Origin: Pollenia angustigena
Taxonomy: Eukaryota > Arthropoda > Insecta > Diptera > Polleniidae
Assembly (NCBI GenBank): GCA_930367215.1
Contig: OV884059.1
Span: forward strand, 68,853,393-68,917,392
DNA: 64,000 nucleotides
Direction of reading: 5' to 3'
The position numbers and the translations under genes are program-made. Position 1 is the stretch's first letter. Every line of letters starts with the position of its first letter. A model generated the notes under the pieces. The model was not told the DNA's origin. It saw only the letters and a list, made by a program, of their open reading frames with translations, and searched no databases. This document shows, piece by piece, positions 10,336-22,458 of this stretch.

Positions 10336-12302
10336 CAGCGCAAGGGACTTCATGCAAATGCATGTTTGTTGTCGGCACTCTGAGACCCACCTTTTTTGCA
10401 TATTTTGCTTTAAATGCATGTTTTTGCATATTTTGATATAAATGCATATTTTTCGTCATATTTTGTTATAAATTCACATTTTTCGTCATATTTTGTAATA
10501 TTTATAAAAAAAAAATTGCTCTTTTCTTAGTTTTTTGTTTAGAAATAAATTTCTGTTCAAGGCGAATTCATTATTAGGTGTAGTCAGTGAATCAGCTGGT
10601 TATAGTTTTTTCAGCCCTGAAGTTTTCAAACAGTCAAAATAGTATGGGAAAATCTGCTAACTTCGACATTTTCAAGGAGGAAAAACCACATGTTGGTGTT
10701 TGGTACTGAATTACCTACATTTTATTATAAATTCACCTTGTTTCTTTTACTTTTAAAAAGTAGCACATACAAAAATTATACAATTTGTAAAATTGTGCAC
10801 ATAATTGTAGAAGTAACAATAAAACAGTTTTTGACATTTCATTTTGTTCGCGTGTGTTTTTGAGTCTTCAAAATAGAGGGAAAAGTACTTTTTTGCAAAG
10901 TTTACAAAAAGGTATTTCATTTAAAAATTTCAAGTAAATCAGCACCTTCAAAGCCAGAAACACAAAGATTTATAATTTATAAAAACGTTTCGCAAACTTT
11001 AATTTCAAGAAAATCAACTTTTGGGGATAAGACTAGCAAATTTAGTTTTGAATTGTATAATGCTCTGGTGTCTGCAGATAAACCTCTATATTAGCTAATC
11101 AACCAAAATTATAGAATTTTTTTAAACAAATATAACAATGAAACCATTCCTACGGAAACAACCCTTATAAAAACTTATATCGCCAAGTTGTACACTATAC
11201 AACTATGTGACATTGTTGAAAGAATTAAGTGAGGCTGTCTATTGACGAAGCAATGGACACTGAAGGACGTTTCGTTGTGTACGTAATTCGGATCTTGAAT
11301 GCTGAAGAAGATCTTGAATGCAGAAGAAGAACAGAGTAAACACAAATTTTTGTTAAATATTGTAAAGTTGGAAAAGGTGGATCATGCTTCAATGGCTCGA
11401 ACTTTAAAAGATTCAATTTCTCTTTTAGAATCCTTTAAAAAAGATAAAATTTTGCTCTACTTGACCTTTTTTAAGATATCTTACTCAAAAATGTCACATG
11501 CTAAGCTCATGCCATGCATGAAAGTTTTTAAAGTCACCTTTGCTTTTCAACCACGTATAACAAGATGGGGTACCTGGTTGCAGGCAGTTGAGTATTATGC
11601 CAAAAATTTTGAAGAATTTAAAGATGTGGTAAATAATTTTAACGAAAATAATGCAGTCGCGATAAAAAAGTAAACAATATTTTAAATGTACCTAATATAA
11701 AGGCTCAATTAGAATTTATACACTCAAACAATGGGTTTCTAGTCGAGACAATAACCGAACTTCAGGGGTTTAAATCATTGAACACATCGATTAAACTAGT
11801 TGATGACGCTGTCATTAAAATAAGAAAGTAGAAGGTCAAATCGGCGAAAAAATAAAAGCCAAAATTTATGCAGTTTTGAAAAAGAATGCCGGATTTAAAA
11901 AAGTTAAAGAAATTGGTAATATTTTTAATTTACCTTCCAGTAAAGAAAAAATTGTAGACAATGAATATTCTACAAAGGAGTTGACCACTTTTAAATATCC
12001 ACCTATTACATCCATTGATGTCGAACGAACATTTTCAATGCTTAAAACTGTTTTAAGACCAAATAGAATGAGTTTTGCATTTGATAACTTAAAAAAAACT
12101 TATTTATTTATATAACTAAATATATCTTTATCTACTACTACTTTTTAAACTATGTTTTAAGTTTTTAAAACTGAATGAAATGTATTTATGTTTTTTTTTT
12201 TTTTTTTGTTAAATATGGTTAAATCAATATATTTTTAATGCATTTTTTTACTTTTATTTTTGCATATTTTACGATTTTTAGTGCATGAACTTCCTTGCCC
12301 TG
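10336..12302 (+). mobile_element. hAT element with GCATATTT-rich ends
   Basis: Left end CAGCGCAAGGGACTTCATGC and right end complementary to CAGGGCAAGGAAGTTCATGC, flanked by an exact 8-bp duplication GTTATAAC (10328-10335 and 12303-12310). Repeated GCATATTTT / TAAATGCAT motifs fill the subterminal regions. It encodes a broken hAT transposase. Confidence 0.92.
10862..12115 (+). pseudogene. hAT transposase remnant
   Basis: Conceptual reading, with several stops and shifts, shows FELYNALVSADKPLY, then KTYIAKLYTIQLCDIVERIK, a stop, then RLSIDEAMDTEGRFVVYV (first catalytic Asp region; the usual form is SIDETTD). Next comes a block at 11299-11673 with FQPRITRWGTWLQAVEYYAK. The C-terminal block at 11876-12115 has PPITSIDVERTFSMLKTVLR, the hAT dimerisation domain. 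The order of motifs is normal for hAT. A stop after ADKPLY and another before RLSIDE, plus the break at 11671-11876, show it is dead. It is related to the remnants at 19.2-20.3, 21.9-23.4 and 30.9-35.3 kb. Confidence 0.85.
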
Positions 12303-12310
12303 GTTATAAC

Positions 12311-12720
12311 TTTTATTCGATAAAAATTGCGAATGATAATTACGAATAAATTTATATTTTATTTATTAAGAATAATTATTGTTTCCAATTTTTATTTTTA
12401 AAAATTGATGATAACTATATTATGGGTATCAAATAAAAGTATTTCTCAAACATAACTATTACTATTCGATAGATATATTACTAAATATTTTTAATAGTTA
12501 TGAATAAGAAATAACATAACTGTTATAACTCATTTAAATATGTTTGAATATATGCACATGTATAATCTGCAAAAATAAAACAATTAATATCAAGAAAATA
12601 TTCAAAATAATTATAATCGTAAATAAAAACAATAAAAATCTTGAGTAATAGTTATCTGTAAGAGAAATAAATATTTATCGATCATAATAGTTATGAGCCA
12701 ATGTAAAAAGATATTAATTG
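12311..12720. other. AT-rich non-coding stretch
   Basis: Repeated TAATAGTTAT / ATAACTATTA motifs; no gene or clear TIRs. Confidence 0.45.
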
Positions 12721-12728
12721 GATATAAT

Positions 12729-13352
12729 CAGAGTACGAAAACAAACAAAAGGAAACGTTTGCTTTCGTTTTGTTTTGTTCTTTGCAGTGAGTAAAAATAA
12801 AACCAAACCAAAACAATGAGAATGGTTGTGCCATTTTGTTTTGTATTATTTTTGCTCGTGAGCGCAAATTGTACATTAATGTAAACGTACAGAGCTGGAA
12901 AAGAAAAGAGTAAGAACAATATTGAAACATTCAGAGAAAAAACGTTTGACAAACGTTTGGTAATTGATTTACACACTACTATTGTTTCTAAGTGAAATAA
13001 AAAGAAAGGTTTGTAGGTTTTTTTGTTTTTATTAATGCTTATTTTGACTACCATAGTAATTGTGAGGCATTGTGGATTTTACTCTTGTTATGCCACTACA
13101 AAAACCAAACAAGAACTAAATCAATTACTCAAAACAAAACGTTTCTCTATCTGTTTTGTACTCAGATGTACGATTGTAACAGTAAATTAAATAATGCAGA
13201 TGAGTGGAAAGCCAATTGTTTTGTTTTCTCTCTTTGACACTTGAAAAGTTTTTGTTTTGGTTTTGCTCATGTACAATACAATTTAAAAATTTTGAAGAGT
13301 TTTGTACATTTTTCAAACGTTTGCGAAATGTTTTGTTTGTTTTCATACTCTG
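12729..13352. mobile_element. hAT-type MITE, 624 bp
   Basis: Ends CAGAGTACGAAAACAAACAA and TTGTTTGTTTTCATACTCTG, with exact 8-bp duplication GATATAAT at 12721-12728 and 13353-13360. Internal CAAACGTTTG motifs on both strands. Open frames inside are low complexity and not convincing. A partial copy lies at 23690-23828. Confidence 0.92.
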
Positions 13353-13604
13353 GATATAATAGTTTTGTTTAACAAATATTTATTTTCATTATACATAATA
13401 ATTGGAATATTTCTTAAAAGTGGTAAATTTTTTTGTACCTGCAAAATGAGCATATTTATTATTTAGGGTCCTTAGTTTCTATACACTTTTTATATAATTT
13501 TCTTCTGATCCTTAAGTGGTCTCTTCCTTCTTCTTCATAGTAAATTATATTTGATTATAAAATAGGAGAATTATCTTAGAAATATAATAACATTTGGTTA
13601 ATAA

Positions 13605-13816
13605 CTAGGGCTGAGATTCTTATGCACCAAAAAATCGAAAATATGCACTAAAAATCTAAAATATGCACTAAAAACTTGAAAATTTCCATAAAAAATCGTT
13701 TTTTAATTATATTAAATTTAAAATAAATAAAAAATGCAGTCTTTTGTTATACAATAAAGTACTGCACAAATCAACATTTTATGCAAAATTGTTATTCTCC
13801 ATATTTACATGCTTTG
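13605..13816. repeat. Detached end of a GCATATTT-type hAT
   Basis: GGGCTGAGATTCTTATGCACC followed by three ATATGCACTAAAAA units matches the right-end subterminal repeats of the hAT at 21919-23420 in reverse. No partner end is visible nearby. Confidence 0.5.
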
Positions 13817-14495
13817 CAGTGTTGCCATTAGGATACGAAGGATACATTTTTCGTATCTTTTGATGACTTCAAGTACCATGTATAATCCTGACATTTTTCG
13901 TATCTTTTGAAGCTGTACGCAAAATATACAGAAATAAAATATTAGAAGACTGTTAATCGTTGCCGACTCAATACTAATGCAATAGCAGCTTTAATAATGA
14001 CAAAAGAGAGCATAAAGGATGTTTAAACATACGATCCACCTGAATATGGTTACTAGTAGTGCGAAGTTGTTCTGAAGAAATAGGAACATCTTTTTTATTT
14101 TCAGGAAATTTATATGAACTTCTTGATATACTCGCCTTAGAAAAAACATACCTAATATTTATGACTGAAATAATTATAAAAATTAATTTATATGGTATCC
14201 GGGTATTTTCGTTACCTAATTCGCAAAAGGCCCTAACTAACCCAAAATTTAAAATCGACTTTTTCAGTCATTTTGATGTAATTTTAGGTCATTTTTTTAA
14301 CACTTTTTATTTCATTTTCCTACAAGTTGTTTTTTTAATCGATCTTAAACTAGTTTTTGAGTTTGTTTTAAATTTGCAATGTTTCGCGAACTTTAGCCAT
14401 GTTCGCGATAAATGCGATTTGTTCCTGTAAGTTTTCTAATTTTTTATAGCTTAAACGATTAATAATAAGAAGTAGACTTTGCTAATTTCCGCTTA

Positions 14496-14637
14496 GTGCC
14501 GGTTCACACACGTCAAGTTTGACTCGTCAAGTCTTGAGCTTTTAGGAGAGAAGGGAAAAGAGAATGCCATATCTTTTCCCCTCTCTCCTAAAAACTCAAG
14601 ACTTGAAGAGTCAAACTTGACTGGTGTGAACCAGCAC
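14496..14637. mobile_element. 142-bp near-perfect hairpin element
   Basis: Arms of about 65 bp from GTGCCGGTTCACAC to GTGTGAACCAGCAC with a loop of about 12 bp; TTA on both sides (14493-14495 and 14638-14640). The outermost bases resemble the GCTGG-rich ends of elements at 2500, 22234, 23829 and 44342. Confidence 0.85.
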
Positions 14638-15184
14638 TTATTTAGTAATTTTTAACGAATTTTTGCCTTTCCTTATTGTTTTAGGGACTTCAAATGAATT
14701 TTATGGCGAAATATTAAAATTTTTCGCGAAATTTTGCTTTTTTGGAATTTTTTTTTTTTTGTTACTTTCCGACGTTGTGTTTTTTTTAAACCCATTTAGC
14801 GATTTCAAATTAATTTTAGTATTTGTTTAAAACTTTGCTATTTTTTGCGAATTTTAGTCATATTCGCGATAGAAGCGTTTTTTCCCTGTAATTCCTAACA
14901 GCTTTCACGATTTTTTAATAAATATAAGACGTTGCTATCATGATGCGGTTAGCAAATCAGCGATCTTTAGTTCAACTAAAGTTTTTTCGTACAAAAACTT
15001 CGAATACACAAAAACATGTGGATTTGAGAACACCAATTTATGAATTATGCGGATTCAAAAAATTGTTCACTTTCAACTCGAGTCAAAACCTTAAACATGT
15101 ACATTTTCTTTACAATATGAAATAAAAGAGTAGGTTAATAAATGTTAAAAGTTATAAATAGATTTTCAAATTTTTTTTCAATAT

Positions 15185-15565
15185 GGGGGATGTCAAGTGA
15201 CCCAATTTTTAAATCGATGTCTTCCGATTATTAAAGTAAAAAATAAAAAAAAAGCTTTTAAATTATTTAAAAAGCAAATAATTTTAAAAAATTTAAAAAA
15301 AAAATAATTTTTTAAACAGATTGATCAAATAGCTATCTAAGTTACTCGGGACAAATTTGTCTAACACCAATAGGTAATAAGTTACATGGATGAGAAACAA
15401 CACCTGTATTGACAAAATGCCAAACTTTGGCCCACTCTAACTCAGAAACTTTTTGACCGATCTTGTTGAAAATTTGTGTCTAAACTACTATTTAATAGGA
15501 CTAAGCTTGGTGGTAATTTCACCCAAATCGATTTAAAAATTGGGTCACTTGACATGAAATCCCCC
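15185..15565. mobile_element. GGGGGATG-ended MITE
   Basis: GGGGGATGTCAAGTGACCCA at the left is mirrored by TGGGTCACTTGACATGAAAT and CCCCC at the right; ATAT on both sides. About 381 bp, non-coding, nested in the hAT-type element. Confidence 0.8.
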
Positions 15566-15631
15566 ATATGTATCTTTTTGGCAACTAAAATGTATCTTTC
15601 TCGAAATTTCACTGGCAACACTGATGCTTTG

Positions 15632-15971
15632 ATATGTCTTGTCAACTTAAACAAGGTGTTATGCCATGTTATATCTACATGTATTTTGTTTTTGTGAAAA
15701 AATAGAGTAAATGTCAAAAATATTTGTTGAAAATATAAAAAAGGAAATTTTTTTTGTTAATAAAATATACACAATTGCTTAAGAAACTCCTCAATTGCAA
15801 ATTAATTGTGGCTTCACTTATTTCTTACGCATTTTTAACTTCTTGTGTTTATATTTTTTCACTTTTTTTGTTTTATATTATTTAAATAAGTTTTTTTTTC
15901 AACTATTTAAATTTTTATTGAATTTTAACTTTGAATTAATTTTTTCACAAAATGTAAACAAGCAATAAACA
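15632..15971. other. AT-rich non-coding stretch
   Basis: No recognised content between two transposons. Confidence 0.45.
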
Positions 15972-16851
15972 CACTGAAAGAATTTTCTTCGCAATACCAA
16001 TGAATTTTGACATTAATCCCATGAAAAATTGCATTAAAAAGGAACATATGCAGCGCTTCGTTGGATCAATGAAAGCTGTTTCATTAAAAGGATTTAATGA
16101 AACATTACATTAGATCTATGAATATTATTCATTGGATGAATATTTTCAAAAAAGTAAAAAAAAATATTTTTTTTATTTTTTTAATAATTTTTTTTTTATT
16201 TTATTTTTTTTCCTGTCTCTGGCGGGAATCGATCGCGCAACCTCGGTGCTGGTAGACTTCCAGCTAGGCTACCGGGGCAGTATGTTTTTGGATAATAAAA
16301 ACTTGTTTTTTACTCAATTAAGAGCGTAAATATGGGATTAAATTGCCCATAACAACAATAACAACGTTGATTGAAAGTTTTTGTTTCATTACTTTAATGA
16401 CATTTTTATTGTCATAGTGAAAATTTAAATTTATGAAGGCAATTATTGAAATATGTTGCTTTTATAAAAAAAATTTTTGATTTCATAAATGAAATGGCAT
16501 ACATATAAGATTAGATGTATGAAATTATTAAATCTTACATTTTTTAATTAACAATTAAACATTTTTTTAAGGAAACTATAATTTTGTATTAATTTATGAA
16601 GATAGTTATGTTTGTATATTGTTTTTTTATGTTCCCAATTAAAATTTTTTGTTTAACTTGCACAAACTTAAGTTTTCATATATCCAATGAAAATTTTTGA
16701 CGTAATTACGAAATCTAATGAAGCGATTTTAACGAAAATACTTCATTATAGCTATGAAATTCCATTTAGACAATGAAAATTTTCATTTACCCAAGGAAAC
16801 TTTTTTTATGAAAATGATTCATTAAATATATGAAGCATTTTTCTTTCAGTG
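15972..16851. mobile_element. CACTGAAAGAA-ended MITE with a tRNA-like core
   Basis: Inverted ends CACTGAAAGAA and TTCTTTCAGTG, flanked by CA on both sides (15970-15971 and 16852-16853). Internal ATGAAA/TTTCAT motifs. The ends resemble the CAC-type TA-target MITEs of this window, though the duplication here is CA. Confidence 0.7.
16214..16282 (-). other. tRNA-like Pol III box A/box B segment
   Basis: On the minus strand, TAGCCTAGCTGG fits the box A consensus TRGCNNAGYNGG, and about 40 nt later GCGCGATCGATTCCCGC forms a T-arm-like stem with a 7-nt loop (ATCGATT). It is not a complete cloverleaf; no clean acceptor stem could be folded by eye. Probably a tRNA-derived fragment in the transposon. 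Confidence 0.5.
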
Positions 16852-16853
16852 CA

Positions 16854-17564
16854 GATGACTGGAAAATGTCACCTTTATGAATTCGCCTTGATCTACATTA
16901 ACAAACTGTCTTAGAACGTCATTGCAATTTATTAGTTAAGATGTTGTAGGCTGTTATTTCAATAACATGTGTTTCTAATGGCTAATAAATCACTGATGGT
17001 TTAAAAGCTGGTTTAGTTGAACTAAACTTGAATTTATATATAGTTTAATCTCAACAACTGTAAATCAGTGTCCCATGTATTATATGTGGTTAAAAAAATA
17101 ACATGTGGCAGCACTACGATAAATCTTATAAAATTCATATGGTCTGTATTGGTAGTTTAAACGCCCAATTTTATGCGTTTGAAGATGATTTATTTGTTTA
17201 GTGATTTATAGATTTGTTGGTTTAAACACATTTAAAACCAAAAAGAGAGTTTAACTTGCTCTGACTTTTTTAGCCCTAAATGTTAAACCTGCAGCATGTT
17301 TTCAATACTGTTTGAAGCTGCCTGCCTTGTATGAAAATATTTATTATTTCCTTTATTTCGTAAATATATATTCCTTAAATAAATATTCTAAATTAAATAA
17401 TTGATCAAATATTTTTCAAATAAAATTGATTAGAAAAAGCGACGATTTTGCGATTAGCAGTTGGTAGCACTGAGATCAAATATAATCAATATAAATGCTC
17501 CGTTATTCTACTGCCATTATTATTATTATTCTTCACAAAAAATAACCTTATCATAATAGAAATT
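16854..17564. other. Non-coding stretch
   Basis: No gene. ATGAATTCGCCTT at about 16876 matches a motif also seen at 10557 and 35085-35118. Confidence 0.4.
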
Positions 17565-18329
17565 GGTGCGTCACAGTTCTATAGGACAAGCAATGACACT
17601 GTGAAATTTCGTGAAGATCGATCCATAATTTACCTTAGGCCCCATATAAACCCTTCTCCCTGAAAACAGTCTAGTGCTATCAGAATAAAATTTAATACTT
17701 CACAGTTTTATATGAATAGAAATCAATCCGTGATGATCGATAAATAATTTACCATAGGCCTCATATAAAACCCGCTCTGGTAAAATAATTAAATATGTAC
17801 GTCTAAAACCGTAGCAGGTTTAGATATTGCGGTAAACTTTCTTCCAGCTTAGCTTCATATGGCCAGAAAAAATTGTATGCAATTTTGTGATATACGGTCC
17901 ATAATAAACCTTAGATCCCATTTTAAGCAGCCTTCTGAAATTTACTGCAAACGCTAAAACTAATTGCTCCGCTGTATTGAAATTTATGTTTTTTAATACC
18001 AGAAATTACTCTGCAGAATTTTGGGATGATTGGTTTATAGCTTACCATGGCTCCAATATAAATTCCCTTCCTGAAAATCATTTGAGTTCGGCTTAAACTA
18101 TTGCGAATCATGATATTTTACTCAAGCAAGTAAAAATTGCTAAAAAAGTCATTAAACTTTCTGATTGTCGGTCAATTATTTAATATTTTCTAAACCACAA
18201 CCAATTTTAATGCAGATGTCTGTTTTTATACAGATAAATTCATAAGAAAAAGCCATCATATAGATATTACTCTTAAAACATTCGAATTGTCGGTGGAGGG
18301 TATCAAAGATTCGGCACAGCCGAATATAG
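17565..18329 (-). repeat. Inverted partial copy of the mini-me-like repeat
   Basis: Read on the minus strand it starts CTATATTCGGCTGTGCCG then ATACCCTCCACCGACAATTC, as at 29376, and continues through about four degenerate units containing TATATGGGGCCTAAGGTAAA and GATCGATCTTCACG. The downstream microsatellite end is missing. Confidence 0.8.
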
Positions 18330-18359
18330 TTGTAGTTATATTACAATGCATCATTAATA

Positions 18360-19320
18360 ACATGTGCCGCATTTGTCGCATGTTAAAGTTAATGTTGACA
18401 TGTCAATTTTCCATGTTGATGTTTGCAAAATCACTGTAAAAACTATGCATAGATTTGTTTTCATTTAATTCTACAGCAGTGATGGAAAATTCAGTACTAT
18501 GGTACTTTTTTCAGTACTTTTTCCTTTCAAAAATACCACGGTACCCCCATGTCCGTTTTAGTACTCTTTTCTGGTTATGCTTCTTTATTTTAAAATTTAA
18601 CGTTGATATTTTTTTAACATTAAAAACTAGGACTAGGGAACTAATTCCGACTCCAACCGCTGAAATTGCAACTCTGACTTCTAATCTAACCTTAATGCGA
18701 AATGTATATGAGACTATCCTTATTTGACTTCAAACTCTTTTTTTAATGAAGTACCTTTTAAATGGTTAAATAAAGCAAGAAAAGAATTGAGTAAAAATGT
18801 CGAAGCAATATTTTAATTATTACATCGCCAATTTCGAAGTATTTTTATTTTATAAATTATTAGATTATTTTTTTTTTAAATTTTTCATGCGGAAAAATTT
18901 TGGAGTCGGAGTCGCGAATTTTTTGTGGGTACTTCGACTCCGACTCCGGTACAAAAGCCTCACCACCAACTCTACACTACTAAACGGTTATGGCAACACA
19001 GCTTGTTGGCATATATTAATGTCAGATATCCTCATCAGAATTTTGCTGTTGAAATTTAGCCAGCTTGGTCCATAAATAACTGAGATATAAGCAAAAAAAA
19101 TTTGTATTTTAGTTCTTAATTTTTCCATAAAAAATATGTTTGCAAAAAGAACCAAAATGTTGAAAAAGTACTATTTTGCTTGGTGGTCAGTACCATCTAA
19201 ATTTTTCAATTTTCCATCACTGTTCTACAGTGTCTCATTATGTTATTTTCAAACATGTATGAGAGGCATAACATGAACTGACAATAACATTATGTGGCCA
19301 TGTTGACATGTTTTATAGTT
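18360..19320. repeat. Older palindromic repeat split by a hAT-type MITE
   Basis: Around 18360-18425, ATAACATGTGCCGCAT and AATGTTGACATGTC are mirrored around 19250-19315 by similar TAACATTATGTGGCC and GTTGACATG segments. The insertion at 18477-19222 lies between. Ends not resolved. Confidence 0.4.
18477..19222. mobile_element. hAT-type MITE, CAGTGATGGAAAATT ends
   Basis: CAGTGATGGAAAATT at both ends in inverse, exact 8-bp duplication TTCTACAG at 18469-18476 and 19223-19230. Contains GGAGTCGGAGTCG and CGACTCCGACTCC blocks (18630-18965), probably a further nested short element. No transposase coding. Confidence 0.9.
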
Positions 19321-20340
19321 CAACATTTGCAGGTCTCGATTATTAAAATATCTTTTAAAAACTAATTTTAATTTTTGTTTTTTTATACAAATAAGTTTCA
19401 TATTATCAAAAGTAAAACTTTGTCTGTTCGGACGCAAAAATATTTGTACATGGATGCATGGATGAATGCATTTGCAGAAAGTTAATTTTCCGATCCCACT
19501 TTGATTTCAGATTAGATCAAAAATATTTGAAATATATTTTATTTTAGGAAATCCTTTACAAATTTTTTTTTATTTGCCGGGCTATTCTTTCTTCCACATT
19601 GTTAATTTTGCTTTCTGCAATATCAGTTGATTTGGCTTGACTATTAACTGAACTTAATCCCTTCAATTTAGTTTTTGTTTCACCAATATATCCGTAGTTG
19701 GAAGCTGCAAATGCTTATTGATTTCTGATGTTATTTAAATTCGATATTTCTTGTATTTTTTTAATTGCATAATTTTCGGTATCAACTAGGTCTTCAAACG
19801 TTCTTAAATTACGCAAAGTTTTTGGTATGGAATTCTGAAGCATCTGGCCAGGTCCCATCTAACTACTGGCTGCGGTGGAAAGGAAACCAAGGAATTGGCT
19901 TCTAATATTCTCTTTAACGCGTATAACCCATGGGCCAAGCAAGTAACTTGTAACAATCTTGGATAAAATATTGTTAGACTATTGGCAGCCTCAACCATGT
20001 TAGATGCTGCTTCAATTAAAAATAGAAGGATCTTTTGTCGCAATCTTGTATTTTAAGCGGAACTTCAAAAGAATTTAATTATTGATTTTAAAATTTTTTT
20101 GTTTTGAAATATTTTTTTTTTTGTTTATTTGAAATTTTTCGCAGAAAGATTTTTGTAAAATGGAAACTAAAAAAATTCAAAATACGCAAATAAAAACTTG
20201 CATTTAAAACCAAAATATGCACAAATATGTATTTCTACCAAAATATGCAACATTATGAAGAAAAAATCGGTGCCATTTTAACGCAAATTTATTTCCAAAA
20301 GATAAATGGTGGACATCGTTCTTACGGAAAGTTTTTAGGT
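19240..20340 (-). mobile_element. GCATATTT-type hAT remnant, minus strand
   Basis: The right side (20180-20340) carries CCAAAATATGCA repeats and a segment that is the complement of 21930-22075 in the hAT at 21919-23420. The left side holds the C-terminal coding. No 8-bp duplication was found. Confidence 0.65.
19249..20043 (-). pseudogene. hAT transposase fragments (minus)
   Basis: The block 20043-19804 reads AASNMVEAANSLTIFYPRLL, QVTCLAHGLYALKRILE and PPQPVVRWDL: the central catalytic region (compare LTCLAHGLHR and LPPQPVLTRWGTWL in relatives). The block 19437-19249 reads MRPNRQSFTFDNMKL, the tail of the dimerisation domain. The sequence between them has no continuous frame. This is a decayed copy of the family at 10336 and 21919. 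Confidence 0.75.
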
Positions 20341-20359
20341 TGGATATTAATATTCTATA

Positions 20360-21406
20360 CACGCAGAAAACAAACATGTTTCAATGCCACAACCATATTA
20401 TGGCTGCCTTCAAGCATGTGCTGGTTAAATATAATAATAACCCAGCCAGCAAAATACTTCGACATTGTCGGAATCAGATATTTCGTGCAAATGTCTGACT
20501 TCATTCTTAGCGATTTCGTTCAGATTTCTGTCAGACATTGAATATTCTTACTGTCTGGCCGATTTCTGATCGATTTCGCATGGATATATCGGGGGGAATT
20601 TATGTACAGATATGTCCAATAGAATTCCGACGGAATTCATTCAGATTTGTCTAAAGAGACTTATTATTTTTTTTAAAATAATGACAATTGTCATTCAGTT
20701 GGAAATAATTTTAATTTTATTTTATTTGTTCAAGATAAAAAGCATAAAAAAGGTACGTACGTGTAAAACTTATAATTATAATTATATAATTATATTATAT
20801 TATATAATTATATACATATATGTACATATGTACATATTTTGCAATAAAATTATTTCTTTCAGCTATCAGTTCGAAAGCAAACAAATCTCGGCTAACACAT
20901 CAGAACTTCCCATGCCTTTTTAATTAGATTTCTGTTAGATAGCTATCAGAAATGTCAACAAAAAACCAAAATTTCCCACGACATGTCTGTCAGAATTCGT
21001 GTCAACCACTCCATACGTTTTTGGGTCAGAAATCTGACAGAATTCGTATACGATTCCGACTTTTTTGCCGACGTTTCCTTTAGATATCTGAACGACGTCG
21101 GATTATTTTGCTGGCTGGGAACTTGTTTTTTATTTAACAATAGTATTTTCCTCTGTTCCAAAAGTGACATGCTATGGTTGAAAAAATTATCATGGTATTA
21201 TAATTGTTTATATTTTAGTTATTATTAACCAAAACATGTTCAGAGGCAGCCATAATTTGGTCGTGGCTTCTTAATGGAGAACTAATTTAACCATTATTAT
21301 GGTTGTCGTTGCAATAATATGGCTAAATTAGATATGATGTGTCTAAAATTTTCTTTAAAAATAGCTTTGTTGGAGGTGGCCATATTGAAACATATTTTTC
21401 TCTGGG
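20360..21406. mobile_element. CACGCAGAAAA-ended MITE, TA target
   Basis: Left CACGCAGAAAACAAACATGT, right complementary to a degenerate CCCAGAGAAAAATATGTTTC; TA at 20358-20359 and 21407-21408. It contains a second TIR element at 20441-21119. Confidence 0.75.
20441..21119. mobile_element. CCCAGCCAGCAAAATA-ended MITE
   Basis: CCCAGCCAGCAAAATA at the left and TATTTTGCTGGCTGGG-like sequence at the right, followed inward by similar CGACRTYGTC blocks. Internal repeats of TCTGACAGAATTCGT type on both strands also occur near 2530-2760. Target duplication unclear. Confidence 0.75.
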
Positions 21407-21408
21407 TA

Positions 21409-21910
21409 TTGCAATGATGTTTTAAACATTTGTTAAAAACTTGTTTTAAAATAATGCATCAAAAATAAAAACTTATTTATGATTAATTAACCGTATTTAA
21501 GCAAAAATTGCTAAAGTTGCATTCATAAACCAAAAAAAGTCTATCAAACCTTTGGTAACCCATTCATAAAGTAAGAAAATTGATTTTTGGATTAACCCTT
21601 CTTTAAACCAAAAATAAAATGAAATTTTGATAAAAGTTTTCTGTTTATGATATTATTTTTGGGAAGTATTTATGTTTGAAAATAATGGAAAAAATGTTTT
21701 ATTTATTATGGACATGTTAAATGCGTTTAAAAATTTTTTTTATTTTGGACAACCAGTTTAAAGGTATATTGTTAATTATTTAAAAGAAAATTTTATTTTT
21801 AAATTCTCAATAATTATTTATTACATTATTGCAATTAATAGTTTTAATGCTTAAAACAACGAATTGTTGTTTAAAAACATTTAAAATAAAATAAACAAAT
21901 CATAATAATA
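21409..21910. other. AT-rich non-coding stretch
   Basis: No recognised content. Confidence 0.45.
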
Positions 21911-22233
21911 GTGATAATTAGAGATGCAATTTCCATGAAAATGCAAGTTTCTTGTCGATAGTCTAAAATCGATGTCGAACAATTATCTTTCCGAATCAGT
22001 AAATTTGCGTTAAAATGGCATCGATTTGTTTTTGCATATTGTTGCATATTTTGGTGAAAATGCATATCTATGCATATTTTGGTTATAAATGCATATTTTT
22101 GAATATTTTAACATTTTTGAGTGATATATTTACATATATTTCCATATTATAAAAAAACAGTTCTTCAAAAAATTTTAAAATTGTATACAAAAAAAAATCT
22201 TAAAAAAAATTTTTTTTTTAAATCAATTAATCA

Positions 22234-22450
22234 GGGGTGTGCTGGAAATCGCAAACGCAAAACGCAAGAATTTTAAAAGTCGTTTTTTAGTAACATTTCT
22301 GTCATAAATGAATTATATGACAAATATTATACAAACATTTCTCTATTAAACAGAATTTTATAACAAAAATTATAAAAATTTGATTAAAAGTGTATTATAA
22401 ACAGCCTCCAAATTCTTGCGTTTTGAGTTTGCGATTTCCAGCACACCCCC
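22234..22450. mobile_element. GGGGTGTGCTGG-ended hairpin element
   Basis: Arms GGTGTGCTGGAAATCGCAAA and TTTGCGATTTCCAGCACACC with a further CTTGCGTTTTG match; about 217 bp. The ends recall the GCTGG-(N)-CACA ends of the 14496, 23829 and 44342 elements. Confidence 0.8.
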
Positions 22451-22458
22451 CAATAAAT

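Larger units (their letters stand above)
13817..15623. mobile_element. Non-autonomous hAT-type element, CAGTGTTGCCA ends
   Basis: Ends CAGTGTTGCCATTAGG and its counterpart TGGCAACACTG, with exact 8-bp duplication ATGCTTTG at 13809-13816 and 15624-15631. No transposase found; the open frame at 14059-14430 is F/L-rich low complexity. It hosts a 142-bp hairpin (14496-14637) and a MITE (15185-15565). Internal GCGAATTTTAG / TTCGCG motifs recur. Confidence 0.9.

Noticed and set aside
12691..13346. Several minus-strand open frames with F/K/N-rich sequence
   Set aside because: They fall within a MITE with exact ends and 8-bp duplication and are low complexity.
14059..14430. 123-residue plus-strand open frame
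   Set aside because: F/L/I-rich low-complexity translation of AT-rich DNA inside a non-autonomous hAT-type element.
16214..16282. Functional tRNA gene
   Set aside because: Box A and a T-arm are visible, but no acceptor stem or clean anticodon arm, and it lies inside a TIR element.
10557..16887. One 6.3-kb element with AAGGCGAATTC ends
   Set aside because: The interval contains several complete independent elements and the left motif lies inside a hAT, so the pairing is coincidental.
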